Source: Candidatus Polarisedimenticola svalbardensis (GTDB taxonomy: Bacteria; Acidobacteriota; Polarisedimenticolia; Polarisedimenticolales; Polarisedimenticolaceae). Taken from it: a DNA stretch of 64,000 nucleotides. The notes below the pieces were generated by a model. The model worked only from the letters and a program-made list of their open reading frames with translations. It searched no databases and had not been told where the DNA came from. This document shows positions 10,481 through 19,581 of this stretch, piece after piece. The DNA is taken from positions 1 through 64,000 of the forward strand of contig JACXWD010000018.1 of assembly GCA_014764515.1 (NCBI GenBank), given 5' to 3'. Position 1 is the first letter of the stretch, and every line of letters starts with the position of its first letter. A program made the position numbers and the translations under genes.

Positions 10481-11619
10481 AAACACTGATCGCCGGGTTC
10501 GGAGCCCTGCTGTTGTGGGGTTGGGCATGCGCGTCCGACCGTCATGTGGACCTCTCGTTTCTGCCACGAGGTTGCGCGAGTTGCCACCAGGGTCACGGGG
10601 AGAGCGGTTCGCCGATGCTTCCATCGGACCAGAAACAGCTCTGCCTCCGTTGCCATACAACCGAGGCGAACGTGCTGACCATGGTCCAGGCCGGCATCCT
10701 GTCCCAGGACGCCGACCCGCCACTATTGCAAGCGCAGTTTCTGAAAGGTTTTGTCCATCCGATCAGCGATGGAGCCTTCTCCGCCAACGAGCCGAATGCA
10801 GTCACCTGCACGTCCTGTCACTCGGCCCATCGCAGCCCTGTGTTCAGCCGCCAGGCACCTGGACTCACCGCCGGCAGGAAGCTCTCGCCTCGAGGCGAAG
10901 GCGCGCTGGAATACGATTTGTGCGAGAGTTGTCACGGGAGCCAGGGCGCAGCCACTACTGATGTGCTGGATATCAGCAGGCTGTTCGACCCGAACAACCG
11001 GTCTTACCATCCGGTCAAGGCACCGGCGGGGAGTTCCAGTCCATCGGTTGCCGACAGCATTGCGGGCCGGGAGATCAATTGCACCGATTGTCACGGCAGC
11101 GACGACCTGGCAGGGCCAAGCGGGCTGCACGGTTCCAATGTGAGATTTCTCCTGGTGCGATCCTATGAATCCCTGGACGGCACGGCGGAATCTTTGGAAG
11201 CGTACGCCCTCTGTTACAGCTGCCATGATCGCCAGATGATTCTCGACTCGCCGACCTTCCCCCTGCACCGCCTGCATGTCGAGGATCGGCAGGCCTCCTG
11301 TTCAACCTGCCATGACCCGCACGGTTCCCCTGATCAACGGTCTCTGATGAGGATCAGTCAGGACGCACGGCGGTCGGAGATCACCCCCTCCGCATCCACA
11401 GGGATCCTGGCGTTCGAATCCGAGTTTGAAGGAACCGGCCTGTGTTACCTGACTTGCCATGGCGTTGATCACGCACCAGAGGCATACGGCCCGGGCTCCG
11501 AGACCCTGGCTCTCGAATTCGAGATCCCTCAAGCGAGCGAGGCGGATCGCTTCATCCCTTCCTCTCCGCCGGGCCGGGCACCCCGACCGGGCAGAAAATC
11601 CCGCCTCGATTCGGATTAA
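10462..11619 (+). CDS. Octahaem c-type cytochrome with one CX3CH site
   Basis: An N-terminal signal (TLIAGFGALLLWGWACAS) is followed by seven CXXCH motifs (CASCH, CLRCH, CTSCH, CESCH, CTDCH, CYSCH, CSTCH). An eighth motif has an extra residue, CYLTCH, at 11443-11460; the DNA reads cleanly in frame. The first haem is in a CASCHQGH context and the seventh in CSTCHDPHG. The last 55 residues are haem-free and basic/proline-rich. It overlaps the preceding cytochrome by 19 bases and is the last gene of the conduit locus; its stop overlaps the convergent glycosyltransferase by 4 bases. Probably periplasmic or outer-surface electron carrier. Whether CYLTCH binds haem is unproven. Confidence 0.9.
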   Translation: MPRTTLKTLIAGFGALLLWGWACASDRHVDLSFLPRGCASCHQGHGESGSPMLPSDQKQLCLRCHTTEANVLTMVQAGILSQDADPPLLQAQFLKGFVHPISDGAFSANEPNAVTCTSCHSAHRSPVFSRQAPGLTAGRKLSPRGEGALEYDLCESCHGSQGAATTDVLDISRLFDPNNRSYHPVKAPAGSSSPSVADSIAGREINCTDCHGSDDLAGPSGLHGSNVRFLLVRSYESLDGTAESLEAYALCYSCHDRQMILDSPTFPLHRLHVEDRQASCSTCHDPHGSPDQRSLMRISQDARRSEITPSASTGILAFESEFEGTGLCYLTCHGVDHAPEAYGPGSETLALEFEIPQASEADRFIPSSPPGRAPRPGRKSRLDSD

Positions 11620-12566
11620 TCTCCCAGATCATGCTTCCGGAGCAGGTACAGAATCCTTTCCTGGTTGACTCGCATTCGATCTAGCATGTCCGCCAGGAGC
11701 CCCAGGCCGACCAGCAGGATGCCGCAGACATTCAGCAACCCGCCGGCGAATCCGACCGCCTTGTAAGGAGAATAGCTTCCGGTGCGGAGGTAATGAACGA
11801 GGAGCCAGACGTCCAGCGCAGCCCCGAAAAGAAAAACACCTGACCCCAGGGTTCCGAAGAAACGGAACGGCCTGAAGTCCCGGACGGTGCGAACCAGGAT
11901 CTTTCCGGCGTTCATCGCATACCGCAGTATGCTGCCTGCCACTCGGGAGCGACGGTCACTGAAATAGCGTACTTTGACAGGAACTTCACAGATCGGAATG
12001 TTTTTGAACGCCAGGTCCAGGATGGTCTCCTGGGTGTAGGTAAATTTGCCGAACAGGTTGAGGTGCAACAGTGCTTCCCGGCTGTAGGCCCTGAATCCAC
12101 AGGACACGTCGCGCAGGGTCGTCCCTGACGCCGACCGCACCACCGCCGCGACCACCAGGTTGCCCCAGTACTTCACCTTCGACATGTTGGCGGGCCGTCC
12201 GGCAGGCCCAAACCGACAACCGGTGACCAACCCCGTCTGGCCGGCCAGCAACGGTGCGAGCAGAGCCGGGATTTCATCCGGGTCGAACTGGCCGTCGGCA
12301 TCGATGCTGACCAGGATATCTGCGCCCTGCTCCAATGCAACCTGATGCCCGGTTTGGAACGCACCTCCAACCCCTCGGTTCGTGGCATGACGGACGACGA
12401 TCGCACCTTCAGACCTGGCGGCATCTGCGGTGCCGTCTGTACTGCCATCATCAACCACCAGCACCGTAGGCGGCCCATAACCGCCAAGATCCTTTGGCAA
12501 CGAGTTGATAACCCGTGCGATGGATGCGGCTTCGTTCAGGGCGGGGATAAAAATCATGATTTTCAA
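11616..12566 (-). CDS. GT2 polyprenyl-phosphate glycosyltransferase (GtrB/DPM1-like)
   Basis: The N-terminal GT-A domain shows IPALNEAASIARVI, VVDDGSTDGT and the metal-binding SIDADGQFDPDEIP. It is followed by a CGFRAYS motif and two C-terminal membrane segments (about residues 238-300), the layout of enzymes that load a sugar onto undecaprenyl phosphate at the inner membrane. The product normally feeds GT-C enzymes, three of which are encoded nearby. A TTG at 12566 has GGTGGA upstream; an in-frame ATG at 12557 is an alternative. Convergent 4-base overlap with the octahaem cytochrome. The sugar is not identifiable. Confidence 0.9.
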   Translation of the reverse strand: MKIMIFIPALNEAASIARVINSLPKDLGGYGPPTVLVVDDGSTDGTADAARSEGAIVVRHATNRGVGGAFQTGHQVALEQGADILVSIDADGQFDPDEIPALLAPLLAGQTGLVTGCRFGPAGRPANMSKVKYWGNLVVAAVVRSASGTTLRDVSCGFRAYSREALLHLNLFGKFTYTQETILDLAFKNIPICEVPVKVRYFSDRRSRVAGSILRYAMNAGKILVRTVRDFRPFRFFGTLGSGVFLFGAALDVWLLVHYLRTGSYSPYKAVGFAGGLLNVCGILLVGLGLLADMLDRMRVNQERILYLLRKHDLGD

Positions 12567-12684
12567 GAGAATCCACCCTTAATATTCACCCAGTAACCGT
12601 CAAATGAGCAATCTGGTCAGATAGCCGACTGGCGCGAAGAAGTATACTAAAGTTTCTATTCATTCGGCGGATAATGGTGATCTG

Positions 12685-14430
12685 GTGCAACGAGCCCGGG
12701 AACAATACCGACTAACAACCGGACTGTTGATTGTTACCCTCGCCTGCACCGCTGCATTCATGGGGTCCTGTTGGGGCACTGCGATATTCGACGACCACCA
12801 CAGCCTGATCGACAACCCTTCGGCTCATGACCCTGCTAACATTTCGGACTTTTTCGCCGATTCATCACTGTTCTCGGTATACGGGTCCGGCAATTACCGC
12901 CCTTTGGTTCTGACGACCTATGCCCTTACCTACGGCCTGTTCGGAGATTCATTGCCGGCGCTGCACGCCGGCAACCTGATCCTGCACATCATCTGCGCCT
13001 GCCTGGTGTTCGTTTTCCTGACGTGCCTCGCTCGCGCAAGTTCCGGATCACTGCCTCCAGCTTCAGCATTGACGGGTTCACTGGTGTTCGGCCTGCACCC
13101 GGCGGCGAGCCAGGTGGTGCATTACATCTCCAGCCGCTCCGAATCGATGGCGCTGCTGGGTGTGCTTGGATGCCTGGTTCTCCATGTCCTCTCCCTGGAA
13201 ACACCGGTACGTCACCGTAGGCTCTTGTTACGGGCCGGCTCCATCGCCGCTCTGGCCGGCGGCTTCCTCTCCAAGGAGAGCGCCGTACTGGCAGCCCCCT
13301 TCCTGGTGGCCACCGACCTCGCCGTGAAGCCGGGTTGGAGTTTTGAAGACATCAAAAACCGAGTCGGCCGGATGCTGGTACCGGTGGGTAGCTGCCTTGC
13401 ATACGTCTGGATCGTTTTCAGCCCCGGATGGATTCGAGTCACGGCGCCGCCACCGGCCTGGAACGCCGTCGATGGTGTGGATCTGTCGTTCCTGTCCCGG
13501 GCACGGGCGCTGTGGGCCTACTACGAAGCAACCGTCTGGCCTGTCCGGCTGGCGCCGTTTCGTGAACTGGATCGCTCCGATTGGGCAGCGCTATCAGCCG
13601 CCGTAGCCCTGGTGGTACTGCTCGCGGGCCTGGTCATCGGCGCAGTCCTGTTGCTCCGGGCGAGGAATCGACTGACCGGACTGGGCCTTGTGATCTATTT
13701 CGGCGCCTTGGCCCCGTACCTGTTCATCACCTTGAACCTGCTGATCAACGAGAACAGACTGTACGCGGCGCTGCTGGGGATCGCAATGCTGGCGGCTCAA
13801 ATCCACGCCGCCTTGCTGAGCCGCTTCTCCTCCTCCAAACCCATGCGGATCGTTACGATTGCCGTCACCATGATCCTGCTTTTGATGGTGGCCCGTGACT
13901 GGCGGACGTCCTGGACGTGGGCTTCGGAATACAGGCTGTGGAATGCTGCTATAGCAGCTTCACCCAACAGCGCAGAGGCTTACACCGGCCTGGCGACGGC
14001 GTACATCCGGGAGCAGAACTGGAAGGCGGCGATTGATGAACTGGAAAGAGCAGCAGCACTTCCGATGCGCCAGGGTCACGTTGTCCAGGATAACCTGGGA
14101 ATTTGCTGGTACCACATGGGGAACAGGGAAAAGGCGCTGGACCATTTCAACAGGGCGTACGCGCTGAACCACTACTCTCCCGAGATCCTCAACAACCTGG
14201 GCAGCCTGCTTCACGAGTTGGGCAATCCCGAGGCAGCTCTCCCCTACCTGGAAGCAGCCGTCAGACTGGCCCCGGCCTACTGCGAGGGACAGATGGAACT
14301 GCTGGCGATCCAGCGCTCGCTGGGGCACTACCCGGCTCTTGCTGCCTCGTTTGCGCAGGTGCCAGCCCACTGTCGCGAGGATCCACGCTATCAAGGCTTT
14401 GCAGCCTGGTTGGCCAAGGAACGGAATTGA
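12685..14430 (+). CDS. TMTC-like GT-C membrane glycosyltransferase with C-terminal TPRs
   Basis: GTG start in a 118-base divergent gap. The first membrane segment is followed by an acidic loop motif (IFDDHHSLIDN) like FDD-x3-I in the paralogues at 1-594 and 14537-16438. About ten hydrophobic segments follow. From about residue 430 there are at least three TPR units (AEAYTGLATAYIREQNW, DNLGICWYHMGNREKAL, NNLGSLLHELGNPEAAL). This GT-C plus TPR layout matches TMTC-type O-mannosyltransferases and their bacterial relatives, which transfer sugar from a polyprenyl-phosphate donor to exported proteins. The acceptor is unknown; the adjacent exported cytochromes are an obvious but unproven candidate. 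Confidence 0.82.
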   Translation: MQRAREQYRLTTGLLIVTLACTAAFMGSCWGTAIFDDHHSLIDNPSAHDPANISDFFADSSLFSVYGSGNYRPLVLTTYALTYGLFGDSLPALHAGNLILHIICACLVFVFLTCLARASSGSLPPASALTGSLVFGLHPAASQVVHYISSRSESMALLGVLGCLVLHVLSLETPVRHRRLLLRAGSIAALAGGFLSKESAVLAAPFLVATDLAVKPGWSFEDIKNRVGRMLVPVGSCLAYVWIVFSPGWIRVTAPPPAWNAVDGVDLSFLSRARALWAYYEATVWPVRLAPFRELDRSDWAALSAAVALVVLLAGLVIGAVLLLRARNRLTGLGLVIYFGALAPYLFITLNLLINENRLYAALLGIAMLAAQIHAALLSRFSSSKPMRIVTIAVTMILLLMVARDWRTSWTWASEYRLWNAAIAASPNSAEAYTGLATAYIREQNWKAAIDELERAAALPMRQGHVVQDNLGICWYHMGNREKALDHFNRAYALNHYSPEILNNLGSLLHELGNPEAALPYLEAAVRLAPAYCEGQMELLAIQRSLGHYPALAASFAQVPAHCREDPRYQGFAAWLAKERN

Positions 14431-14536
14431 AGCTGGAGCAAACGCTCTCAGACGGGAACCGGGCCGAACAGAGCAGATAACATTATGCGGCTGTTGCACG
14501 ATGGCGAGCCACAGGCATCTCGACGATATCGACCTG

Positions 14537-16438
14537 TCACTCCTGCAACCGTTTTCTGGCACGCTCCTTCCATACTGACTCGGGCGCCTCTCGGACATAT
14601 CGCTCCCAAACCTCCCTGGCACCATCCGGATCGCCCACAGCTTCAGACGCCTGCCCGAGTCCATAGAGTGCATTGAATTCGTGAGGTCTTTGCTGCAATA
14701 TCTCCCGGAACATCAGAACAGCCCTGCTAGGATCTCCTGCATCCAGGTAGCTGAATGCAAGGTTGGTCAATATCTCCGGATTACCTGGATTTTGCATAAG
14801 AGCGTTTTCGAAAGCAGTCACAGCCCCTCGAGGATCTGAGCGTTGCAGCAACGCATTCCCCAACTCGAACCATTCACGCGCATCCACTGCCCCTGAGTTC
14901 AATTGAGCGTCCAACCTGAGTTGAACCTTTCTCAGCGCGATCTTTCTGGCTCGTTCGAAGTAGCGATCCGCTTCTTCGATACGCCCCAATTGGCGGTACG
15001 ACAGACCCAGGTTGAAGTTGGCGTTGTAATGCCCCGGCTCTCTTTCGACAGCCGCTTCATAGTGCGGCACGGCACGGCCAATATCACCCTGCTTCCAGTA
15101 GTTCCAGCCAAGATTAACGTTCGCAACCACATTGTGCGGATATTTTCTCAAAGCATCCTGCCACAGCGATAGATCGGTTGCCCAAACCAGGCTGCGACTA
15201 TACGTAGCCCACGACAACAGCACTACGCATCCAAGCGCCAGCAGGGTCACCGCTGCCAACAGCCTCGGTGGCAATCGACCCCACAGCAGGCACCCACCTG
15301 CGCCGAGCAGTCCAGCCAAGCCTATCGAAGGCAGATACATGCGATGCTCAAAAACCATTACCAAAGGCATGATGGTGCTCTCGATCAAAAGGCAGACCGG
15401 AAACCATAGCAGCAGAAATCCATACACACGCCGATTCCTTGCCTGCAACAACCATATTCCGACAGCTGCCACCAAGAGAGCAACTACCCACGCCAACAAG
15501 GTCGTCCAGGGGTCAAGTAGCGTGTGAGACAATCGAAAGTCATGCACGACCGAGAAGCGGGCCGGCATGGGCCAGAACAGCTGGGACAGGTGAAAGCCGA
15601 TCACCCTCGGTTGCGTCAACAACCTTTCCCACATCGTGAAGTCGACCCGCCAATATCCCTGTACAAGAGTTTCCCAAAGCCCGAGTCTCGCCGCCCGATC
15701 CACAATCAGAACGAGTGCAGCAATGCCGGTCAATCCTGAGCAGGTATATACTAGGCTCTCCCTGCGCACCGGCCGGCTATGCCTGAGAACGCCCAGTTCG
15801 GCCAGCGGCAAAAGCATGAATATGATCCAGGCGTTTTCCTTGGACAGAATACCCAGCAAGACAGCAAGCATCGCTACTAGGCACCAACCCGTTCGTCTCC
15901 AACCGGTTCCCAGACGGCATCTGACATAGGCGAACACCGCCAGGACAGAGAACAGGGCCGCCAACGAGGTCATTCTTTGAACGATATAGCTTACAGCCTG
16001 CAACTGGATCGGATGGACGGCCCAAACCAATGCCCCCAGAAACGCACCTGCGGAAACCGCAGGCCGGCTCCGCCCCAGGGTGTGACCGAAAACAGAGAGG
16101 AACAGAACAAACACGGCCAGAGCAGATAGTGCGTGGATTACAAGGTTGGTTGTTTGGAATGGCGCTGGTGCCCCACCCCCCCGATACCAATCGATGGCGA
16201 AAGTGACATTGGACACCACTCTTCTCGGCAGATAGCCTCCACGCGCCGCCCTGAGTACACTCTCAAGTGTCAGTTCCTCGGCATGCACGGCCTCCCAGTC
16301 GATGATATTTGTCCTGTCATCGTAGTGGAAACTGTTCGCAGGAACCTGGCGAAACGTCCAGGCCACAATTATCAGGAGAACCAGAGCGAGACCATAGTTT
16401 TGCCATCTGGCGGACTGATTATCGGTTCCGGTAGCCAT
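14537..16438 (-). CDS. TMTC-like GT-C membrane glycosyltransferase with C-terminal TPRs (second copy)
   Basis: At 633 residues it has the same build as the 12685 gene: N-terminal membrane segment, acidic loop (FHYDDRTNIIDWE), many hydrophobic segments, a SYIVQRMTSLAALF stretch, then at least four TPRs from about residue 430 (NVNLGWNYWKQGDIGRAV, ANFNLGLSYRQLGRIEEAD, TNLAFSYLDAGDPSRAV, NALYGLGQASEAVGD). The last, YGLGQASEAVGDPDGAREV, ends near the C-terminus. Its start overlaps the stop of the upstream GT2 gene by one base (TAATG), so donor synthesis and transfer are probably coupled. It is closer by eye to the edge gene at 1-594 than to the 12685 gene. The 106 bases separating it from 14430 show no clear terminator. 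Confidence 0.83.
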   Translation of the reverse strand: MATGTDNQSARWQNYGLALVLLIIVAWTFRQVPANSFHYDDRTNIIDWEAVHAEELTLESVLRAARGGYLPRRVVSNVTFAIDWYRGGGAPAPFQTTNLVIHALSALAVFVLFLSVFGHTLGRSRPAVSAGAFLGALVWAVHPIQLQAVSYIVQRMTSLAALFSVLAVFAYVRCRLGTGWRRTGWCLVAMLAVLLGILSKENAWIIFMLLPLAELGVLRHSRPVRRESLVYTCSGLTGIAALVLIVDRAARLGLWETLVQGYWRVDFTMWERLLTQPRVIGFHLSQLFWPMPARFSVVHDFRLSHTLLDPWTTLLAWVVALLVAAVGIWLLQARNRRVYGFLLLWFPVCLLIESTIMPLVMVFEHRMYLPSIGLAGLLGAGGCLLWGRLPPRLLAAVTLLALGCVVLLSWATYSRSLVWATDLSLWQDALRKYPHNVVANVNLGWNYWKQGDIGRAVPHYEAAVEREPGHYNANFNLGLSYRQLGRIEEADRYFERARKIALRKVQLRLDAQLNSGAVDAREWFELGNALLQRSDPRGAVTAFENALMQNPGNPEILTNLAFSYLDAGDPSRAVLMFREILQQRPHEFNALYGLGQASEAVGDPDGAREVWERYVREAPESVWKERARKRLQE

Positions 16439-17406
16439 TAGTTTGTTCGCGGCGAAGACTCAACCCGATCCGGTACATTAGCGATATCTAACTGTATGGC
16501 TGAAAGCAACATTTGAAGACCGACGACAAAACACACAGCTGACAGCATGATGGTTCCTGCCGTTCGCGGAATACCGGTAGCGACCGAAAGGATCCACTGC
16601 ACGAGGCCAAAACACCCACCAAAAAGGAACAGCGGCAGTCCTGCCATCAAGTAAATCGACGCCATATTGAAATCATAAATGTAATACTTCAAGAACAATC
16701 GCCTGAGAATGGATCTGGTCAACTTGAGTGGAAATCTAAAAAGGATGTTGCGAATCCGAAGATTGCTTGATTCGCTGCCGTACACAGCAGGCATTTCCAC
16801 ATCTCTGACAACTGCCCTGAGCACATGCAATCGCGCCAGCATATCGGTCTCGAAGTAATACCCGGTGGAGAGCTTATGCAGAGGCAATTGTCGGAGCATC
16901 TCAGCTTTGATTACCGTAAAACCGTTTGTAGGATCCATGACATTCCAGTAGCCAGAAACCATTTTTACGGCGAAAGAAAGAATACTGTTTCCGAATAGAC
17001 GCATTTTCGGCATGCTTCTCAAGTGTTCATAATGCCTGAGCCGGTTTCCCTTGGCATAGTCCGCCCTGCCCTCTTGCAGGGGCTTGAGCAGATCCGGAAT
17101 CCGGTCCGCGTCCATTTGACCGTCACCATCCATTTTCACGATCAGATCGCTTCCCAATTCAAGGGCTTTGCGATAACCGCTTACCATGGCGCCACCAACA
17201 CCACGGTTGAACTCATGGTGGACAATGACGACCCGCGGATCCCGCAATGCCGCAGCCTGATCTCCCGATTTCTCGGGGCAACAATCATCAACCACAACAA
17301 TGACGGCGATGTCCTCCGAGAGCGACCGGATTACCTTCTGGATCGAATCGCGCACCATGAAAGCCGGAATGACAACGGCGATCGCTTTGCTGTCTTTCTG
17401 CACCAT
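16438..17406 (-). CDS. GT2 polyprenyl-phosphate glycosyltransferase (second copy)
   Basis: The GT-A motifs are IPAFMVRDSIQKVI, VVVDDCCPEKSGD and the metal-binding VKMDGDGQMDADRIP. A MDPTNGFTVIK stretch and two C-terminal membrane segments (about residues 240-305) follow. The layout matches GtrB/DPM1-like enzymes that make polyprenyl-phosphate sugar donors. It sits 4 bases after the methyltransferase stop and directly upstream of the TPR glycosyltransferase, so the three genes are probably one operon. It differs clearly from the GT2 protein at 11616, which suggests a different sugar or a separate acquisition. Confidence 0.9.
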   Translation of the reverse strand: MVQKDSKAIAVVIPAFMVRDSIQKVIRSLSEDIAVIVVVDDCCPEKSGDQAAALRDPRVVIVHHEFNRGVGGAMVSGYRKALELGSDLIVKMDGDGQMDADRIPDLLKPLQEGRADYAKGNRLRHYEHLRSMPKMRLFGNSILSFAVKMVSGYWNVMDPTNGFTVIKAEMLRQLPLHKLSTGYYFETDMLARLHVLRAVVRDVEMPAVYGSESSNLRIRNILFRFPLKLTRSILRRLFLKYYIYDFNMASIYLMAGLPLFLFGGCFGLVQWILSVATGIPRTAGTIMLSAVCFVVGLQMLLSAIQLDIANVPDRVESSPRTN

Positions 17407-17410
17407 GACG

Positions 17411-18133
17411 TCACCCCATCCACCACCGGGTTACACGGAAGAGTGGTATCGGATTGTACAGCGATACGGACCGATCCAGTAGCCAACCGCGCCGGTGTAC
17501 GGCAGTCTCGATGTCGTAAATGTTCGAAACATGGTAGTGACCGGAAAAACCGGCCAGCCGGCGCCCCGCACGGTACAGCAGATTCTCGGTGGGACCAGAA
17601 ATCACCAGAAGACATGGCCTGCGTGCTACACGAGCCAGGGAGGCAAGAGTTCCGTCCAAATCGTCGATATGCTCCAGAACGTCCAGAGCAAGGATAATGT
17701 CCTGGCTCTGCTCCGGTATGGTCTCGATCGATTCCGTCAGATTTGACTCCAACTCCATGAAATCGCAGGATTTTCTGGCCAACGGAACCGCAAGAGGGTC
17801 CACTCCGGTAATGGCGTGTCCCTTCGACGCCAGATACGAGAAGGTCACTCCTCCCCCGCAACCGAAATCCAGCACAGCCTTGCCACTTGCTCCGGAGATC
17901 ATGCGGAGGGCCATTTCGATGCGTCGCCAGAATAACCAGCGTATTAGCGGATTCGGATGGGTATAGGAGGGAATAGCCACCTCGTCGAGCTCCCCACGAG
18001 CAGCGCAGGAAAGCGCCTCTCGGAACAGGGCAAGGTATTGCTCCCGGTATCCTGGACCCAGGACGGTCTTCCGGCGTGTCATTTTCGTCTCGGTCCTCAT
18101 CAAGGTACTCATCCGCGTCCCCGGATCGATCAA
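17411..18133 (-). CDS. Class I SAM-dependent methyltransferase
   Basis: The SAM-binding motif I is clear (AVLDFGCGGGVTF, about residues 92-104), with the acidic motif II in ITGVDPLAV and post-motif ILALDVLEHIDD. Typical of methyltransferases in glycan clusters that modify sugars or lipid carriers. The start is uncertain: TTG at 18133 and ATGs at 18112, 18100 and 18082 are all in frame, and the last has GAGGA upstream. First gene of a likely three-gene operon with the GT2 and TPR glycosyltransferase genes. Substrate unknown. Confidence 0.85.
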   Translation of the reverse strand: MIDPGTRMSTLMRTETKMTRRKTVLGPGYREQYLALFREALSCAARGELDEVAIPSYTHPNPLIRWLFWRRIEMALRMISGASGKAVLDFGCGGGVTFSYLASKGHAITGVDPLAVPLARKSCDFMELESNLTESIETIPEQSQDIILALDVLEHIDDLDGTLASLARVARRPCLLVISGPTENLLYRAGRRLAGFSGHYHVSNIYDIETAVHRRGWLLDRSVSLYNPIPLFRVTRWWMG

Positions 18134-18219
18134 GCCGGCCTGTGCTCCATTGCCGGCTGTCTACTTGTAAGTGAAATATGCTTTTACCACAACAGGATTC
18201 CTGCGTATACTTCCCTCTG

Positions 18220-19581
18220 ATGAGAACCGTTTTTACGAGCATGACGAGCGGAATCTCCCACCGTCCAATCGATACGGCGGTAGTGGTGCTGATCTTCGTC
18301 TTCGCGCTGGTAATCAGGCTGGCGTACAACTCTAATACAGTCGTCGACAATCCAGTACGTGCCGATGCTAGGAAGTACGTCACATACGCCATGAACCTGA
18401 CCCATTTGGGAATCTATTCGCAGGATTACACCCAAAATCCGGCTCCCGACTGCCAGGTAACACCGGGATACCCGCTGTTTCTGGCGGCGATGATCGCCAC
18501 ATCGGATTCCTTTGATGAGGCCTACCGAAGAATCCTGTTCGTCCAGGCCTTGCTGGGAGCCCTGACTGTAGCGATGGCATTTGCGCTGGCCCGCTCGTTC
18601 CTTCCGACCGGCCCGGCTGGCATAGCGGCAGGATTGACCGCCATCTCCCCTCATCTGATCACAACCGGAGGCTATCTTCTTACGGAAACACTGTTCACAA
18701 CACTACTGCTGGGGGCCCTTCTCGCTCTTGTCATGGCGGCAAAGTCCGGCAAAGTGGGCATCCTAATAACTGCCTCTGTGTGCTTTGGTATCGCCGCCCT
18801 GGTGCGCCCCTCCATGCTGCTGTTCCCGGTGTTTATTATCCCGCTTGTTCTGCTTCGATGGCCCCACCGCAACCGTGTTCTTACATGCCTCATCCTGATA
18901 TGCGGTGTCCTGATCTGTTGGATGCCGTGGACCCTCTACAGCCGGCTCACTGTACCTCCCGATTCGGCCAAGGCCGGCCTGGCATCGGCAGCCTTCGCCA
19001 TGGGGACCTACCCGGACCTGATCTACAAGGATCCACGCTATCGCGGCTACCCGTATTATGAAGATTCCGAATACCAAAAGATGTCATCGAGCTTCACCTA
19101 CACCTTACAGGTTCTCAGGGTGAGGGCATCGGAGGCCCCATCAAAATACCTGAAGTGGTATACGCTGGGAAAACCGGCCATGTTCTGGGCGTGGGACATT
19201 CTAGTCGGCGCAGGCGGGATTCACATATATCCGGTCATTACTTCGCCTTACACCGAAAACGTTCTAGCCAGAGCAAGCTCTCGAATCATGGAACTGCTTC
19301 ACCCCATTCTGCTGTCGCTGACAGCTCTGGGATTACTGGCCATGATTCCAACCATCATACGACGACCCAAATCAGGTGCCGGGACATATTTTGCTCCTGC
19401 TATTCCCTACCTTGCCATACTCTACTTCACACTGCTGCACGCGGCCCTGACACCACTTCCGAGATACGCCATTCCACTGAAACCGCTTCTCTACGCCACG
19501 GCCTGCCATGCTGCTTACACCGCTTGGCTCTTTATCTCTAGTTCACGGGAGTCCAGAAGAGTGCTCAGCCAACAACTATGA
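18220..19581 (+). CDS. ArnT/PMT-like GT-C membrane glycosyltransferase
   Basis: An integral membrane protein of about 450 residues with ten or more hydrophobic segments. After the first segment comes a loop with an acidic motif (RADARKYVTYA) and a TPGYPLFLAAM stretch, both typical of the GT39/ArnT-like dolichyl- or undecaprenyl-phosphate sugar transferases. There are no TPRs, unlike the other GT-C genes here. The ATG at 18220 was chosen because it starts shortly before the first membrane segment; an in-frame ATG at 18178 exists. Its stop overlaps the next start (ATGA). Acceptor and sugar unknown. Confidence 0.82.
   Translation: MRTVFTSMTSGISHRPIDTAVVVLIFVFALVIRLAYNSNTVVDNPVRADARKYVTYAMNLTHLGIYSQDYTQNPAPDCQVTPGYPLFLAAMIATSDSFDEAYRRILFVQALLGALTVAMAFALARSFLPTGPAGIAAGLTAISPHLITTGGYLLTETLFTTLLLGALLALVMAAKSGKVGILITASVCFGIAALVRPSMLLFPVFIIPLVLLRWPHRNRVLTCLILICGVLICWMPWTLYSRLTVPPDSAKAGLASAAFAMGTYPDLIYKDPRYRGYPYYEDSEYQKMSSSFTYTLQVLRVRASEAPSKYLKWYTLGKPAMFWAWDILVGAGGIHIYPVITSPYTENVLARASSRIMELLHPILLSLTALGLLAMIPTIIRRPKSGAGTYFAPAIPYLAILYFTLLHAALTPLPRYAIPLKPLLYATACHAAYTAWLFISSSRESRRVLSQQL

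Noticed and set aside
12641-12650. AGTATACT palindrome as a promoter element.
   Set aside because: A TATACT is present but no -35 is seen on either strand; too weak to list.
17331-18392. 353-codon minus-strand frame overlapping the methyltransferase.
   Set aside because: The other frame carries the SAM motif and proper start/stop spacing to the GT2 gene.
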